DNA from: Protostelium mycophagum
Taxonomy: Eukaryota > Evosea > Variosea > Protosteliida > Protosteliaceae
Assembly (NCBI GenBank): GCA_002081555.1
Contig: MZNV01002211.1
Location: 1-22,144, forward strand
Direction: 5' to 3'
DNA length: 22,144 nt
In this document: one piece after another, positions 10,663-20,349 of the stretch
Layout: the number at the start of each line of letters is the position of its first letter
Numbering within the stretch: position 1 is the first letter of the stretch
Translations under genes and position numbers: made by a program
Notes under the pieces: model-generated
What the model saw: only the letters and a program-made list of their open reading frames with translations
Databases searched by the model: none
What the model was told of the DNA's origin: nothing

Positions 10663-12611
10663 TTATTCTAAAGATCGTGACAGTTCCCTTTTGAATTTCT
10701 GATACTGCCTCCTGATTTTCTTCTGAATCTCTGAATTTCCAAATTCGTCCAATGACATCAACTTTCTGTTGATCATCAAGATCTTCTCCATCAGTTGACA
10801 ATATGGAGCAAAGTCTGTGCGTGTCTGTGTGTCCAGTGCAATCCTTGTCAGTGTATTGTTACCACTGAGTGTAGAGCAGAGGAGTAGAAGTGTGCTGTCA
10901 TCCATCTTGTTGTCAGAGAGGTCCAAACTGACACTGTCAGAAAAAATCAAAGAAAATCGGTTATAGTGTTTTTGATGTGAAAAGATCAAGCTTGTTTGGA
11001 AAAACCACAAAATAATTTAAACTTTATTGTAGATAGATCTATAGTGTTGTAGATGGGTCGAATTTGATTGAAAAAGGGCAAAAATAATTTTTCTCGATAA
11101 AAAAAAATTGTCGACGGGTGGGAAAAAAGGTTGTGGAGGATCAGGGTATCGATCCCTGTACCCCTCGCAAGCTAGAATCGATGCTAAGCGAGTGCTCTAC
11201 CATATGAGCTAAACCCCCAGGATGTTTTTGGCGCCAAAAATGACCATATTGCAACATATTTTATCAGCCTTAAAAATTGTACAAGAGTTGTGAAGTCTTT
11301 TCGAGACTCTTTATATCTTATTTACGCCAACATGCTCAAAAAAACAATAATTTACCTTGTTATAGATGTGTTAGACTCGAATCCTTTCATCAGCACACTT
11401 ATATTCTGTTGATTTAACCCGTTGTTGGACAAGTCAAGTGTCTGAATGGTAGTTGTTCCTTCAATTAACTGTCTGAGCCGGTTCAGATGCGCTACAACTA
11501 GTCAGAAGCTTTATGCCAAATATAGCTTTGAGACTTCCTTGGCTACTGCTAATTATCGTGACCAACTTACGGTTACAATAAAATTATTCAAAATTTGAAA
11601 TAATACCTTCTCCCCTCCCACCGGAAAAACGGAAAAAACGTAAGTTCAAGTTGAGAAGTGTATCTACAACGGCCTGAATACACTGGGGTGAAGATGTGAG
11701 TTCTGACACGTGGAATGACAACTCTTCCAAGTGTTCACTTCTCGCCGCATGTTCCAAGAATTGAAAAACCCCCGCCGGAGAAATTACGGATAAACTTATG
11801 GTTTTGATGTTGAGATTGTTGAGAGCTGAGAAAATCAATATTCAAATTGATTCGAATTTAAATTTTAAAATTCAAAAAATACTGCGAAATCTTCACCCCC
11901 CAAGATTAATTTTGTGTCAAGGAGGGGACTGAATACATCTAATACTCTCAATTGAGAGTGCCTCTTTAACGCAGAGGACAACTGCTGATCCCCACTGTCG
12001 ACCAATTTTCCAATCCTCAAGGTCTCCAGGTCTGTTTGAATTATTGAGATTGAAAAACCCCAACACAATGCAAGCGTGTTCCGTCACTTACTTCTGTTCA
12101 TCTGAAGCAATGTGGATAATAATGTTGTGGTGACTCTGTCCGCACATATCCTGATCGTCTTGAGTGAGGTGGCTCCTGCCATGCCATAGACAAGGGGGTC
12201 TATATAAGCAACGTTTGACCATTCTACTGTTAAATCGCAGAGGCTCTTGAGCTGAGGAAGCAGCCTTGTCAAGGCCCCGAGAAATTCACTGGCATTTTGG
12301 TTCTTGATTTTTAAGGTCTTGAGTTGTGAGCACGAAGAGAGGCGTTCTATTGAGGTGGTTGTCATTCTCGTCTTGTGGAGGTCCAAGTGGATCGTATTTA
12401 GGGTGGAATGGAATCGATTCAAGACGATATTCATCCGTTCATCGCTCATTTTGTAGGAGATTCCTCTGTCCAAAGTGGTGCAGTATGATATTTGGCGGAA
12501 AGATTGGCACACTGCCCCAAAACGAAGAGCACCTTTCAAGTCATTCCCTCTCTGAGAATGATAATCGAATATATGCAGCAAGATCTCTGAAGGGAGCGCG
12601 TCCCACCACAT
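10663..12611 (-). CDS. F-box / leucine-rich-repeat protein
   Basis: Five exons (12092-12611, 11897-12031, 11607-11825, 11356-11491, 10663-10927) join in frame to 424 residues. Residues 3-45 form an F-box: DALPSEILLHIFDY, an AVCQSFRQI helix and the expected spacing. The remainder shows leucine-rich repeats, for instance LKTLKIKNQNA, LRVLDV, IQTLDLSNNGL and SLDLSDNKMDD, ending in a basic helical tail (KIRRQYQKFKRELSRSLE). F-box/LRR proteins are substrate receptors of SCF ubiquitin ligases: the F-box binds SKP1 and the LRRs select the target. The substrate cannot be told from sequence. Intron 4 (10928-11355) is 428 nt, far longer than most introns here, and holds a tRNA gene. The gene is divergent from the PH-domain gene. 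Confidence 0.88.
11123..11128 (-). terminator. Pol III T-run terminator of tRNA-Ala
   Basis: Five bases after the tRNA 3' end the minus strand has a run of six T residues, a standard RNA polymerase III stop. It also shows the tRNA is likely an independent Pol III unit despite its intronic position. Confidence 0.8.
11134..11218 (-). tRNA. tRNA-Ala (AGC) with a 12-nt intron
   Basis: Read on the minus strand, 85 nt including the discriminator A fold into a cloverleaf. The acceptor GGGGGTT pairs with ATCCTCC and includes the G3:U70 pair that specifies alanine. The D arm is GCTC/GAGC, the anticodon stem CTCGC/GCGAG, the loop carries anticodon AGC, and the T stem is CAGGG/CCCTG. A 12-nt intron, TCGATTCTAGCT, sits after position 37, the canonical nuclear site. 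Its GCT can pair with the anticodon. The T loop reads ATCGATA instead of the usual TTCGANN, and there is one T-T mismatch in the acceptor. The gene lies inside intron 4 of the F-box gene on the same strand. Confidence 0.93.
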
Positions 12612-12848
12612 GATGTTGATGAGGAAGTCACGTGATGAAATGTTTTTGTGTCAGCTTGTCAAGATTGCATTGTAGATGTGCAAGGAAAAGTCGTGTGGAA
12701 TTCGGAAGAAATCTGAGAAGAGCATGCTCTTATCACTTCGCGAACACAACAACAGCAACACCTCCTATTTATAAGTATGTTAAAATCTTCTTCTTGAAAA
12801 GATGTCACAACTTCTTTTTAAGAGGTAATTTATTTACGTGCAGCCACG
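12612..12848. promoter_or_regulatory. Bidirectional promoter gap, F-box / PH-domain genes
   Basis: 237 bp separate the divergent start codons. The gap includes a CACGTG box near 12628-12633 and a TATTTATAAG stretch near 12767-12776 that could serve as a TATA-like element for the plus-strand gene. No coding sequence is evident. Confidence 0.5.
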
Positions 12849-14235
12849 ATGAACGTTTCCGCCCCAGCTCAACTTTCAACCGAATACGTGAGTCATCCTG
12901 AATCATCATCTTCCATTAATTATTCCGCAGACCCAACAACTCCCACCTGCCGCACCCGGAACTGTGGAGGGACCTGTGACAGTCGCAGATGCAGAGACCA
13001 CCGCTCGTATCCTCAGTGAGTTTGGCTTCATGCCCAAGTTATCCCCCAAACCAATCCACATGAGAAATTCGTACTCCACTTCCCAGAATTTGGTTGGACA
13101 GCAGGTATTCATTTCGATCGATTTCAAGATCATCGTCTGATCAACCCAGATCATCCAGACCACAGCTGTCGAACCTGTTGTAGTTTCACAGCCTGCCGTT
13201 GTGAGAGAAAGGCCTGCCGTTGTGGCCGTCCCTGCTGTTGTTACAGCACCAGTTGTTGCTGCGCCTGTTGCAATGGCACAACCTCTCGCTCAGCCTCTTC
13301 CCCCACTTGCTGACCCTGTAAGTCACTTTTTTCTCTTTGTACAGAGTTTTCCCGCCAAAATACTTGATTTAAAATCCAAAACTTTCCAGCGATTCTGCTG
13401 TTCAAATCCTCAACAGCTGTGATATGAATAAAATTGTGGTTGTAAATTCAAAAACAATCCAAAATTTATTTAAAAAATTTAAAAATCAAATTCTGACCTG
13501 TTGTAGACCTCTGAGCTCCCCACCAAAACAACCTGGGGGTGGGTCAAGGGCAGACTCGTATGGAAGAAGCGTTTCCTCTCCCTGCAACAGCAGTTTTTAT
13601 ACTCTAGGAAAAAAGAGACCGACGAATTTTATCAGAGAAGAATCGACATCACCTACTGCACCATCGCCGCTGATAGCGCTGCATCTAAGAATGGACGATA
13701 TGCGATCATGATCGACAATCCGGTGCATTACCAGAGGATCAAGATCGCTTTCGAGTCTTTGGAACAAAGAACAGAATGGGCCACCTTTTTGATGGCTTAC
13801 CGCCAACACCACCTCATTCAGGTGAAGAATTTATTTCACGTCCAAATTGCTGGGCCTTTTGGGTCTGAAAACTCTACACAAAGCTAAAAATAGATTTTCT
13901 GAAGAAAACAGCTCGGTGCTGTGGCATCTAACCCCGGTACTAACGTCGACCAAATGAGAGAGGCGGGACCAGTGGATACCATCATGGAGCAGACCCAATT
14001 TCCCATGAACCAAGATCTTCCCAGGGGCCATACCCTCAACCAGAGCCAGCCACTCTACAACAGAGGAAACAGAATGTCTCAGAACTACAACGTTGTAGAA
14101 GGGCTAGAGCAGGACCTGAAAAGACAGCAGAACACAGCCAACGGGTAGATTTCAACATATTCCTGGAAAAACGTAAATTAAACCTATTGCAGACTTGAAG
14201 GAACAGCTGCACCCCACACCATTATCACAGCATAA
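12849..14235 (+). CDS. PH-domain protein
   Basis: Six exons (12849-12887, 12931-13104, 13159-13317, 13507-13821, 13912-14144, 14193-14235) join in frame to 320 residues. Residues 1-124 are low complexity, including a Val/Ala/Pro-rich stretch (AVVTAPVVAAPVAMAQP). Exon 4 encodes a pleckstrin homology domain, about residues 130-227: GWVKGRLVWKKRFLSL opens strands 1-2, and EQRTEWATFLMAYRQHH is the C-terminal helix with its near-invariant Trp. PH domains bind phosphoinositides or proteins and recruit the chain to membranes. The tail is Asn/Gln-rich. The last intron (14145-14192) is optional: without it the frame ends at 14148. I prefer splicing because the donor (GTAGAT) and acceptor (CTATTGCAG) look sound, but cannot exclude retention. 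The gene converges on the acidic orphan gene. Confidence 0.85.
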
Positions 14236-14328
14236 AGACATGCCTTTTATGTTTTCTTTTAAATTATTATCCAGGCAAAGACTGGAACACATGTTGGATC
14301 CTGAATCGAATTTACGCAGATCCTTCGT

Positions 14329-15635
14329 TCATTTTTCCTTCTTGAAAGAGTCTAAATGTTGCTGCTCCTCTGCACTGAATCCTTTTGGCACAAAAGTAAC
14401 ATTGTTATAGTCAAAGTCCTCGTCCAATTCAAACTTCTCGATCGGGTCTTGGAAAGTCTGGAACTGTTCTGGTTCGGAAATTGGCGGGAAATTCGGAGGT
14501 GGACGAGGAGGTCCTTGCACCAAATCTTCTTCTGACATCAAGAGTGATGACAAATCTTCGCCTTCCTGTTCTATTCAGCTTTCATATTCTTTAACCTCTT
14601 ACCGTCTCCACTTCTAATCTTTCAGACGGCAAGGGTTCCAAATCCTTGCCGCTGCGGGCTTTTCTCATTTTCCGCACCAGTTTTTCCTCGAAGATTTCTT
14701 CCTCGTTGTAGACGGGAGGGTCAGGGTGCTCGAAATATGGTTCTTCTGTTTTCGATGTTGTAATGACATTTGTAGAACTTGATAAGACCACTGCTGAACT
14801 CATCTGAAATATTGAGTGACGGGCTGAACCGCTGCAGAAGAACAGAATACTTTTAGCAGGCTGTTTTGTTTTGCAAAACATTCTATTATGCTTAATGTAT
14901 TATTCACCATTTTATGCATGATAGATCACAATAATAATTTTAAAATGATTTGAATTACCACTGAAGGCTCATAAGACGATTCTTCCTCCTCCTCGGCCTC
15001 CACAAAATTATCTGACTGGATATATTTGAGTTCACAGATTAAATTCCCACTAATACTCACTTGAAGCTTCTTATACAGATCTCTGTGGTCGAGGATGGAG
15101 GGGGTGATCCCCGCATCTACAATGATTTCATCACTTTCTTCAACAAGCACTGGCTTCAATTATCAGTTTTCCATTGTTTTTGTACAGATACCTCAGGTTC
15201 GGGTAAAATCACCACCTTTTTGTGTACATTTGTGACAGTTGTTGTGGAGGTTGCATTCTCGATCATGACAGTCTCTTTTTTCTTTTTGAATGTCGGTTTT
15301 TACATGTGATTACAAAACTCACCTCTACAGATGTCAACAGACCGAAACTCTTTGTATTAGCATGAGGAACATCACTTAATCGGGGCTGTGCATTTTTGAA
15401 CATAGCCCCGAACTCTTTTGCGGTCTGCTGCACGTCTCCTGACATGAACTGGTTCTTGAAGAGTCAATAGGATTCTTCAATGCATCACTCACTATCGCAT
15501 CCTTCACCGCATGATCCTCCACAGCAGATCGTTTCGCCACCGCTTTCGGAATTTTGACATGTGGCCTCTTGATTTCTTTCGGCTTCTCTGTCTTCAATTG
15601 TCAGACTCTGCAAGATGATGATCTCCGCTCACCAT
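14329..15635 (-). CDS. Acidic orphan protein, 303 residues
   Basis: Eight exons (15633-15635, 15493-15591, 15323-15454, 15192-15281, 15061-15153, 14959-15015, 14603-14803, 14329-14565) join in frame to 303 residues. The first exon is the ATG codon alone. Its intron (15592-15632) starts GTGAGC and ends CTGACAATTGAAG. I recognise no domain. The N-terminus is basic (TEKPKEIKRPHVKIPKAVAK), the middle has an acidic run (EAEEEEESSYE), and the C-terminal third is rich in acidic residues and proline, closing with FELDEDFDYNNVTFVPKGF then SAEEQQHLDSFKKEK. The acceptor of exon 4 is the weakest call. The gene shares a 95-bp promoter gap with RFC1. Confidence 0.7.
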
Positions 15636-15730
15636 TGAGGCTGATGATGAAAAAATACAACTTCAGTTGTAGATCGACCGTTAAAATTACGCAAAATTCT
15701 GGTCACGTGTCTTCATTTTTCACAACAGCG
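15636..15730. promoter_or_regulatory. Bidirectional promoter gap, orphan / RFC1
   Basis: Ninety-five bases separate the two divergent ATG codons. The gap holds an inverted repeat TACAAC-TTCA-GTTGTA (15656-15671), whose right arm continues as GTTGTAGATC, the word abundant in introns of this window. A CACGTG E-box-like hexamer lies near 15704-15709. Both genes start with an ATG-only coding exon. Confidence 0.6.
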
Positions 15731-18700
15731 ATGGTAAGTCACGCACGTAGATCTTCCATGATAATGAGAATCAGGACATCAGGAAGTTCTTCACTGGTAC
15801 GAAGAAGTCCACACCACCACCGACAAAGTCGGCATCACCCCAAAATGACAAAAATGTGAAGGAAGAAAGTAAGATCAAGAAGGAAGAACCAACGAAGTCA
15901 CCTCCTACGAAGCCAAAAGCTCCTGCTAAAAAAGCCCGTGCTGCACCAAAGAAGAGTGCACCTGCTAAGAAGCCATCACCCAAGAAAAACGGAAAGAAGG
16001 AGGAGTCAGATGAAGGATCAGCAGAGTCTTCAGAATCTTCAGATGACTCTGAATCAGAGTCCTCTGATGAAGAAAAAGAAGAGGTAGTGCCGGAGAGAAA
16101 GGTAACAAGGAGTGGTTCGACGAGAGCGATCAAGGGATCACAAAGCACGCCAAAGAAGAGACCAGTAACAGGTGATCGTGATCGAAAATGCTTTCTGTGC
16201 TGCAATGTTATAGTAGTCGTCACTGATTTGTCAATAGAATTAGACGACAGCAGCGACGAGGACGATGACTTCCAAAAATCACCAAAAAAGAAACCAGCTT
16301 TAGAGATGAAAAAAACTGCAGCTAAATCATCTCAAAAACCGACAAAGGTGATCCAACTCACACATCTCTCATCTCATGCTCTCAGACAACCACAAAGAAC
16401 ACACCTAAATCATCTGTTAAAGATGACGTCATGGACGTTGATGACGATGAATCAAGTAGGAGAGAGGTGAAAGAGTTGAAGGAGCCACCAAAGCAGACCC
16501 TTGCGCAGAAGAAATCTGCTGCTGCACAGAATAAAACCTTGGTAAAAGAAGAAGAGGAATCCTCAGGCACAGAAGAGATGGCTGATGTCGACAAAAAGGT
16601 GAATATTCGTTGTAGATGACGTTGTAGATGTACATATTTTTCAAAAAATGATTGAGAAAAGGTGATAAAAAATGCCTTGGCAAAAGTTGAAGAAAAAGCC
16701 GAAAAAATCAAAAAAGAAGTGGAAAAATCACCGATAAAACCGATAAAACAAGACGTAAAGTCTTCCCAGTCTTCCCAGTCTTCCCAAGCACCCAAAATAG
16801 GTATTTTCTCTGAAAATTCGTTGAATCCAATCAGATCTGATATTTTAAGACCCGTCACTTGCAGTGAAGCGAAAATGGTATCCCGGTATGGTGAATGAGC
16901 CTAAGGCGGGTCCCCCACTGAAGGGTCAAAAGGAGGTATGAATCTACAACGAGACCATGCATCTACAATGAAACGGCAATAATTTTCACATTTTTGTGGA
17001 GGAAAAATTCTTTTTGCAATCTCAAAAATAATCCACGAAATTTCACGTTCTCATCGCAGTAAGACTGACTGGTTGTAGATACCGGAAGGTCAACCCTTCT
17101 GCCTATTAAACAAAGCGTTCATATTAACCGGTGTTTTGGAGTCTTTAGAGAGGGAAGAAGCCACTGAGCTCATCCAAAAATATGGCGGAATTGTATTTAA
17201 ATCTGTTGCTAAGAAGGTCAGTCATCCTCATTTTTTATTGTAAAATATAATATTTTTGTATTTAATTTTCACTTTGAAATCTAAAATGATTTTCACCTTG
17301 CAAAATCAAAGAAAACTCAAAATTCAATTTTATTTTATTCAGTCTTGAATGTTATTCAGGTCACGCATGCACTTGTTGGTACTGAACCAGGCCCCTCTAA
17401 AGTAGAGAAAATAAATCAAAATCCAAACATAACTGTGATCGACGAGGTGAGATGTCATCAGATGACACATTCTTCTTGTCATCACGATCAAGCGACATGA
17501 GGTTAAGATATCTCAGGATGGATTATTCGACATGATCAGGAACGGAAAGAAGGGAAAACCCAGTGAAAAGCAAGCGAAATCTCTGGCTGCAAAGATCCCG
17601 CAAAAGATTGCCCCGGCACCGATTGAGCCACTGAAGAAGTCCGAGGTCAAAAAGGTTTCATTTTTACCAAATTTCATGACGTCACGGCACAAAAAATCGA
17701 GCATCATGACCTCGACCCTCCATCTACAACGCTCTGACGCACCCCAGATTTCGCACAACTCCACGGCCACTCTGTGGACGGAAAAGTACAGGCCGAAGGA
17801 TGAAGCAGATTTGGTGGCGAATCCCGGAGCTATCAAGGAGCTTAACAAATGGCTGAAGGAATGGAGAGACGGGAATAAACCAATGAAGAGGGCGGCTCTT
17901 TTGAGTGGAAACCCCGGGATCGGCAAGACGTCTTCAGCGCTTGTCGCTTGTGCACAGAACAAGTGGGGATTTTCGTGATTTTTTGGATCTCATGATCTAC
18001 AACTCTGACGTCATCAGATTTGAAGCGATAGAGTTTAATGCGAGTGACACTCGCAGTAAGAAATCGATCAAAGAACAGATCGGCTCAATGGTCACAAACA
18101 CTACCATATTTCAGGCCGAAACCGATCTCAAGACATGCCTCATCATGGACGAGGTAAGATATCTCAACTCTTCTGTTATGACGTCATCTCGAATTCTCAT
18201 GAAATTTCAGGTGGACGGAATGTCAAGTGGTGACAGGGGCGGTATGGCGGAATTGATTCAACTGATCAGAAAGACAAAGATACCCATAATATGTATCTGT
18301 AACGACCACTCTAGTCCTAAAGTGAAGTCTCTCACCAACTATTGTCTGGACCTCAGGTTTAGAAAACCCACCACGAAGCAGATGTTGCCACGTTTCGCAA
18401 AGATAGCCAGTGCAGAAGGTGATTATTCACATGATCCACAAGATTTTCATTCAAATGTGATTACGCCTTTTTGTAAACGCAAACGAAAAACCAAACCCAA
18501 ATTTTTTACGGTTAGAGCTGCAAAGATACGGTAATGTCCGTGATAGACACGCTAAGAATATACTCTACCTCTAGCTGTCCATTTCTGATATGATCAGGGT
18601 TCAAGGGGGATACCGGAACATTAGAGAGGATATTAGACTCCTGCAATGGAGATCTACGGCAAGCCCTCAACGTTCTACAATTATGGAGGTGATTTTTCAA

Positions 18701-20068
18701 ATTTTTCTTGTTTTTTTCTTGTTTTTTTCTCGTATTTTTCATCGATTATTCATCTATTTTTTCAGATTTTCTTCAAATTTTATTAATATTTTCTTTGTCT
18801 AATTAAATATTCAGGACGAGCTCGAATAATTTATCTCGAGACTCTAAAAACTTTGAAAAAGATTTGAAAACTTCCTCAAAAAATATTGACTTGGGCCCTT
18901 TCGATGTTGTTCCACGGTTCTTCAATCCGCACGAAAACCTAAATTCAAAGTTTGAATTGTTTTCGGTGGATCCGTCGTTACTTCCGTTGATGATCCAAGA
19001 GAATTATTTGAATGCTGCGACTACGCGCGCGCCAAATGGAATTTCACAAGAGATATGGCAGGTCAGCAAAACCATTTTTGAATTGTAGACGAAGAGGTGG
19101 CTGACTCGTTGTAGATGCAATCCATAGAAGCAGCTTCTGAATGCATCTCCTCAGCTGACGTGATGCAAACGCTCATGTTCAGAGGCGGACACTGGGAGTT
19201 ATTCAGTGCGAATGCGTCACTATCTTCAGTGGTTCCCTCAACTATTATGGGTGGTCCTCTCAGAGGAATGATCCAATTCCCCAGGTAAACGCATCTACAA
19301 CGAGCCTGAGAATATTTCGAACTGAAGATTTCAAGCTGGTTGGGAAAGAATTCCACTACAACGAAGAACAAGAGATTGCTTCGAGAACTTCACGAACACA
19401 TCAACACAACAGCCACATCCTCTAAAGACGAGACAAGAATGCAGTATTTGCCTTCTCTGAAGCCAATGCTTATCGAACCTCTACAACGAGACGGAGCCGT
19501 GAGTTCAATTTTCCACCAGATTTCAAAATTCTCATACACTGATACCTTTATTTCAAAATTTAAAAAAACTAGGAAGGCGCGAAAGAAGTCGTATCTCTCA
19601 TGAACGCATACGATATCGGCACAGAAGACAGATTGAACATTATATCTCTCTGTAATTTGAAGGGTGAAAACAATGACGAAGATAATGTGGAGAGCAATGT
19701 GAAGGCCGCATTGACCAGACTCTACAATGCTGAGGGAACCACCTCCCAAAGAGTCCGTTTTCCAAAGTTTTTCTGTAATTCTTGATTTTGTTGATTTTAA
19801 ACAGGTTACGCCGTTCAAAAAGACAGCGGGAGGCTCAGCCACAGCAGCAATCACAATAAATCCTGATGAAGAGAGAGAGGTCGAAAAAACAACAGTATCA
19901 GATGAAGAAGTTGATGAGGTCTCTGATGATGAGCTGAAGGGTGATCGGATGATCAAAAAAAGAAAAGCTCCCGCAAAGAAGGCGAAACCTCCGGCCAAAA
20001 ATTCAAAGACAGCAGCAAAAAAATCAGAAAAAACTGACAAGAGGCCAGTAAAGAGGCAGAAGAAATAA
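15731..20068 (+). CDS. RFC1: Replication factor C subunit 1 (clamp loader large subunit)
   Basis: Eighteen exons close in frame to 989 residues: 15731-15733, 15775-16171, 16238-16347, 16386-16598, 16662-16800, 16865-16935, 17079-17216, 17360-17446, 17517-17654, 17748-17962, 18018-18153, 18211-18418, 18598-18688, 18815-19061, 19115-19284, 19336-19498, 19573-19752 and 19805-20068. RFC1 heads the RFC complex that loads PCNA onto primer-template DNA. The protein opens MDIRKFFTG, as in human RFC1, followed by a long Lys/Ser/Glu-rich region. A BRCT domain runs from about residue 312 ([36 protein letters not shown]). The AAA+ module has LWTEKYRPK, Walker A GNPGIGKT near 486-493, [14 protein letters not shown], Walker B CLIMDE near 544-549, sensor-1 IPIICICND and [13 protein letters not shown]. 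The RFC1 C-terminal domain follows ([20 protein letters not shown]) and the chain ends in a basic, NLS-like tail. The donor after exon 17 (GTCCGT) is atypical. Confidence 0.97.
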
Positions 20069-20127
20069 ATCTAATTTACAAGCGTGAGTCTCATCATAGC
20101 TGGGGACACCAATGCAACAACATCAGA
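20069..20127 (+). other. RFC1 3' flank
   Basis: Short sequence after the RFC1 stop. The last CpG before a long CpG-poor tract lies near 20082, and no gene is visible here. Confidence 0.4.
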
Positions 20128-20349
20128 TCATGAGAATAAATGTACTGAAGAATCACATCTTTTTATTATTAAAGCAAAAGTCACCCAGACCAAATGAAAG
20201 GTTCTGACCAGGGGGACTTCCCCCCCTTTGGCCAAGACAGTTGTGAGGTGATGATCTATCTTTTTGTTGTTTTCTAAAATCTGAGAAATCATCTTTGTGG
20301 ATTTTTCCATACAAGCATTAGAGGTGATGCAGAACACAAGCACTGGCAA
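20128..20349 (-). other. Open frame of unknown origin in CpG-poor DNA
   Basis: An open minus-strand frame of about 73 codons, extendable at its 5' end to an acceptor-like GATTAG near 20367, encodes a hydrophobic-polar peptide containing LPVLVFCITSNACMEKSTKM and VPLVRTFHLVWVTFALIIKR. No upstream exon can be seen; the next sequence in that direction is retroelement debris. It may be the last exon of a host gene cut off by insertions, a captured fragment, or part of the element cluster. It lacks CpG like its surroundings and unlike the host genes. I assign no function. Confidence 0.25.

Noticed and set aside
15771-16223. Long minus-strand frame rich in F, S, G and L opposite the RFC1 N-terminal region
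   Set aside because: It is the complement of a Lys/Ser/Glu-rich coding stretch; such low-complexity regions give open antisense frames by composition.
18419-18597. Possible C/D snoRNA in a long RFC1 intron (GTGATAG ... CTGA)
   Set aside because: The boxes are imperfect and there is no clear terminal stem or guide complement; the length alone is not evidence.
591-19302. Reading the CGTTGTAGA words as a CRISPR-like or telomeric array
   Set aside because: Spacing is irregular, copies occur in both orientations across several genes, and intervening sequence is coding or intronic.
19390-20040. 216-codon minus-strand frame opposite the RFC1 C-terminal exons
   Set aside because: The plus strand matches the RFC1 C-terminal domain exon by exon; the antisense frame has no recognisable feature.
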